Origin: Mycteria americana
Taxonomy: Eukaryota > Chordata > Aves > Ciconiiformes > Ciconiidae
Assembly: GCF_035582795.1 (NCBI RefSeq)
Contig: NC_134365.1
Location: 129,619,577-129,683,576, forward strand
Length of the DNA stretch: 64,000 nucleotides
Direction: 5' to 3'
Part shown: positions 59,700 to 64,000 of the stretch, in pieces
How the letters are laid out: every line of letters starts with the position of its first letter
Position numbering within the stretch: the stretch's first letter is position 1
The notes under the pieces: generated by a model
Database searches by the model: none
The model's input: the letters and a program-made list of their open reading frames with translations, nothing else
What the model was told of the DNA's origin: nothing
Translations under genes and position numbers: made by a program

Positions 59700-60085
59700 G
59701 CTGGGGAAACTAAGATTACTGATTAGGAGAGAACATAATCAGGTAGATTGAGCCTGTGTAGGGAGAAACCATTTCAACGAGGAGGGAGGGAGCGCAGCAC
59801 ATGCTGGCTGCCTACCTTGGGAGAGTACCTCGCTGTTGTTTAAGAAAACAAAATTGGCCGTAATTCTCCTGTCAGCTTCTGAGAAGAGAGTGCTCTTTTT
59901 GTGCCTGTAAAGCTGGAGGGAGATTGCGTGCGTGCATTACCTGCACCTGGCAATGAGTCTCCCTCCAGGTTTCTCCTACTTCGGAGAATGTGTTAGAGAG
60001 AAGTACCCACAGGGAAATCAACTAACCGCTTCCCCACGAAGGTAGCAAGACCCTGCGGTGCCAGCGATGCCTGGGGATGTCTCGG
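59700..60085 (+). other. candidate first exon / alternative promoter, gene unknown
   Basis: A G+C- and CpG-richer stretch (continuing to about 60330) ends at CTCGG|GTGAGTACT, a strong splice donor at 60085/60086. Just before it is an ATG at 60067 with G at -3 and an in-frame TAG eight codons upstream. Splicing would give a six-codon start, MPGDVS, plus one nucleotide. The layout (untranslated leader, short N-terminal peptide, strong donor, local CpG enrichment) is what alternative first exons of large genes look like. No TATA box is evident. The 5' boundary given is arbitrary. I do not recognise the gene, and a noncoding RNA start is equally possible. Confidence 0.3.
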
Positions 60086-60091
60086 GTGAGT

Positions 60092-63000
60092 ACTGGCTGT
60101 AAATGAATACAAGGAATATTCAAAAGAGTGAAGAGCAGCAGCAACGCAACCCTAACGACAGCATTTAGGTCAGTTGGCTGCCTCCCGGGATATCTGCGGC
60201 TGGCTGGGGCGCTGCCTGCTGCGTAGAGGGGGCTGCGGGAAGTTCCTCGGAAAGGACTCCAAAGTTAAGGGCAAATGGGGCTCCTGGGAGGGGACTGACC
60301 CCGTCGCAGTGCCAGCTCCGTTCTGCTAGATATCCACGCCTTGCGTAACTTTATTTTTGAATCTGATTCAAAACTGGTTGGAGAATAGCAACAGGGTGTT
60401 AATACAGAAGGGAAAACAAACAAACTTTTGCATGCACTAAGTCTTTGATGAGGTCAAACAGATTTTTTTTTTTTTCCCTGACGATGGACGGTGCAGTGTG
60501 TTCAAATGACAATACTGAGTGTTTGCACAGTCGTAGATAATAGATGCTGGCTGATCAAAGAGGATTTAGTTATTTTACTAAATGAGCTCCTCGTTATAGA
60601 GACAGCAGAAAGATGTAAAGTTTACTGCAAACAAATTTGGACATGGTCGAATGAACTACTCGACTGATGATATAGAAATAGCTTGGAAACTGGGCCATCG
60701 GGCGAAAACAGCCTTGCATTCAGTCTAGGGTAATTGCATAGACTTGTCTGCAGAGGATTGATTCTGAAAAGTAGCTAAAGTAACTTCATATCTTTCAAGC
60801 CATTTGGAAATAAATCTTGAGACAACATTTGACTGTATATATGTAATACAATGCTCCACTGGGGGCAAAAAAATGAATGCTAGCTTCTTTTATAAATAGG
60901 CACCTTGATGCATTGTAACAAGTTTTATTCTATTCTTCCTCCTAAAAATGGAGGGAGAATACGTATTTTCTCTGAAACAAGCAATATTTGTTATGTGTCA
61001 TGCAGGAAAAACCCAAAGATTTTTGCAGTGGTTCAAAACTGAAGTATCTTCAGGGCGTTTCAATATTAATTTTATTTTCTCTTCCTATTTTTTGCATCCT
61101 TTCCTAACTTGGAGGTATAAAATAATGGTTGCTCCATCATAAGGATGGTCTAGCATTGTCATATGGGCTCGTTTTATAAATCAATCTTTATTGGAGTGAT
61201 TAAAATGCCGTTTCCTGTTATTAAATGGCTTTTATTAATCTTCTGTCTTAAAGAAAAAATGTTTTGTTTTTATTTTTATTTCAACATTTGTGCTTTATTC
61301 ATAAGATACATTTCTCTGGAAACTACAGAGGCCAGTTAATGGTTTATGAGTTCAAGCTGAGCTGAATATAGCTAAACTCTGTCTTGCTTGACATTTCATC
61401 AAAAGCTGTGTTGATTTGCAATGTTTACGGACCTATTCATTGAACCTTCACAGCTTGAACTATGCCACCGAGCTTGTTGACATTGCTGAGTTTATCTCTT
61501 GGTGCTTGTGCAATCTCAGAAGAAAAGTTTAGAGCAAATGAGTTATAACAAACTTGTCACAGCTCATAAAATATGCAGTTAGGACAATGAAGTTGATCTT
61601 CTTGTTCATTGACCACGATACATTAGAGAAATCTGAGTAGGCTAAGGCAATCTCATCTGGGTAGGTAAGCGTGTGTCCTTCTCTGTGATATTAACTTTCA
61701 GATTTGACTGTAGCATCTTATGGGCTTTAAAAAACAACTCATAAACAGAACAAATATTTTCAGTTCATAAGACTATTTATATTTGAAAACAAAATCCGAC
61801 TGTTTTGCAGCAGGAAATAACATGATTATCTTACTTCCGTATAGATCTTATTTTGTGAGGAGTGATATATCAAATGAGCAAACAGCAAATTGAATTAGAG
61901 GCTCATAAATACCATAAAAAATCATTCAGCTTTTAACAGTGAGAGCATCCCATGCTCTGTGCTGCTCTCCAGAACATCCTGTCTGCATAACCCCTATTTT
62001 TAGCCAATAAAATAAGATATATCTTGCTATATAATCTACTACTATTACTGGATCAATAGTGCACATTATCATGGTTTCAGACACTCCTCTGTGTAACTTG
62101 AACAGAAATAGATCAAAGGTAGTGCAACTGCCTGGCATCTCTGCAAAAGCAACAGAAAACTATGTGCTATTTATTCAACACCAGTAAAATGGATAGTTTA
62201 AGAAGTCATGGATTCTTTTTTTCTTTTCTTTTTCTTCTTGAGTTGCAGGGGAAGCTGTTTTCCCATGTGAACATTTTCATAGCCACCATTAACTGGGTTA
62301 ACACAGTTGTCGATTCTCCTTTTAGAACTGTGGGTATGTAGCCAGTTATAAACATCCAAAAGGGAAATTAGATATTTAAAAAAAAAAAAAAGTTGGAGAA
62401 TTTTTCCATGTAGTTGAATGGTCTTTGATTGGGCTCTTGGTTCCTTTTCAACAATGAATGAATAAAGAGTTTATGCTTTTCAAATAAAAAGTAATTGCTT
62501 ATTGATTGTTGAATGCAAATTGTGTTCTAAGGGTACAATAAGAAAAAAAAATCATAGGAATATGCTGGGAGGGAATATTTGCTTTGCTTAACTATTGCTA
62601 TGTAACGTAGCCTGCTGAATTCTCTGGGTAGACTTACTAGGCTCAAATATCTAGACAATAGCAATAAGCTCTTTCAGCAAGCAAGTCCAAGCAAGAAATT
62701 AACATTGGTGTCTTGTTTCCTCAACTGCCTGTGCATTAGCAGATTAGCCTCCTAACTTAAATGCTTGAATTTGGATAGTGAGGAAGCCCCGATATATGTA
62801 TTAGAATCTTTGTATGAATAACTTCAAGGTGATGCCATCTGATTAAAACATGGTTATGGAAGTAGATATAGAAAATACTAATCAGCCCTTATAGTTACAT
62901 ACAATTTCTTAACTCTGTGGAAAACAAAACATACTTTGGAGAGAGCATTTAAATTAGCAAGGTTTCATTGTCAGAAATTCTAAAGTTAATGGTGTTCTGT

Positions 63001-64000
63001 GTGTGTGGGATGGTCACCTGAAGTCAGTCTGGGGAATCTACAGAAACCCACATTGAAATGTCTTAAAATATTGGAATATATTTCATAGGATTGTATCTTT
63101 TCGTAATCATATTTCTTATTTTATTTACTTTCTATCTCTCAAGCTACTCTCTTCCTGTGCCATTTGTCAACTTGGCTTGTCAATTTTTTTCTCTTACAGT
63201 AGCAACATCCTCTGGTCTATTTCCTTTTTACATGAGAATTCACCAAGAAGAAAGGCAGACACATGGGTTCTAAGCGTCTTCATTCTGTGCTGACTCTTGT
63301 ACAGTACATTGGTCAGTGTTGTATAGGTAAAAGGTTCTCAATTTAGCACTGGTTAGACAGTAGGACCTATTTTTTCTGCCTGAAGTTAAGTCTTGTGAAC
63401 ATACTGGAAAGCATTGGGATTAAGGGGAGTATTAGATTCTGACTAAAATATCTAACAATCTTATGTAAAAATATGAAGTATGTGGGGTGCTTAAAAGTAT
63501 ATGTGTAACACTGAACAAGATAAGTCTTAAATATAGCTAGCCCTTCGAGGTAATTTAAAAAAAAAAAAAGTGATACATATCTTTCTGTTTGCTGTATTCT
63601 GAACAGAATGTGAAGAATTTACGAAAATTTCTACCTTAAGTTTTAAGCCCAGCTTAAGCAGTCAGTATTTAAATTATCATAAATGTATACTTCTCAAATG
63701 CACTGTTCAGCTTTGCTCATAATTCAGCCCTGTCTTTTGTCAGGTACTTGATGTGTTCACCAGCCACTTCTTTTGTGACAGATGGAGAGTATCCCTTTTA
63801 ATACTCATGACAAGAATAACTATTCCTATCAAAAAAAAGGGAATTTGCTGTAAACATCGCAAGATGTGTTTGACTTCAGTTTGGTTAATAGCTAAATATA
63901 GTGATAATAGATGCAAGCAGAGTTTCAGGGGAAAATGTTGTGGGTTTTGCAGTCTAATCCTCAGCCACCAGAGTAGGTCACCCATCCCACGAAACTCAAT
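60092..64000. other. no gene recognised; possible intron with regulatory stretches
   Basis: AT-rich, non-repetitive sequence. If the donor at 60085 is real, this is intronic. About 60480-60760 and 61300-61560 are complex sequence with few homopolymers (for example TTGATTTGCAATGTTTACGG at about 61411-61430). They look like vertebrate noncoding elements, but conservation is not visible from one sequence. A-runs lie at 62378-62391 and 63558-63570. Confidence 0.4.

Noticed and set aside
1..64000. Search for tRNA, rRNA, CRISPR arrays, retroviral LTRs and bacterial-type operons
   Set aside because: No cloverleaf B-box, regularly spaced repeats, paired LTRs or closely packed genes were visible on either strand.

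Overview
The window reads as AT-rich nuclear DNA of a bird. The main evidence is several CR1 LINE copies with avian-type 3' ends (short repeats of the ATTCTATG kind) at about 10610-11940 (minus), 18515-18901 (plus), 34463-34700 (minus) and 45932-48520 (minus). Much more decayed copies of old sauropsid-type repeats lie between them: CR1/L3-like fragments at 44900-45365 and 50978-51250, an L2/MIR-like tail at 5190-5280, and short motifs at 21757, 41104 and 55508. There is no bacterial gene organisation, no CRISPR array, no operon and no rRNA or tRNA gene that I can see. I cannot name the species or the chromosome.

No exon of a known protein could be recognised, so the window is best described as intergenic or long-intron sequence. 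The only clearly identifiable protein-coding sequence is decayed CR1 ORF2 (endonuclease and reverse transcriptase), chiefly in the 2.6 kb copy at 45932-48520. That copy keeps the endonuclease GDFN and SDH motifs and an FADD polymerase box, but it is frameshifted and 5'-truncated.

Layout: 1-1010 holds an unusually long minus-strand open frame flanked by good splice signals, the best candidate for an undescribed gene piece. 1010-10600 is unique sequence with a GC-richer block at 5700-6210 and an old L2-like tail. 10610-11940 is a CR1 with an internal deletion. 12000-18500 is unique, with two homeodomain-motif-rich stretches and a GC-richer block at 15600-16010. 18515-18901 is a CR1 split by an AT microsatellite. 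19000-34200 is a long unique stretch with a 26-bp perfect palindrome at 26702. 34271-34306 is a candidate microexon just before another CR1. 34800-44700 is mostly unique. 44900-51250 is the repeat-dense part. 51250-64000 is unique sequence with G/T-rich tracts and a candidate first exon ending in a strong splice donor at 60085/60086.

Nothing here forms a recognisable multi-gene system. The candidate exons, regulatory blocks and palindrome are proposals from sequence pattern alone; transcript data or cross-species alignment would decide them.
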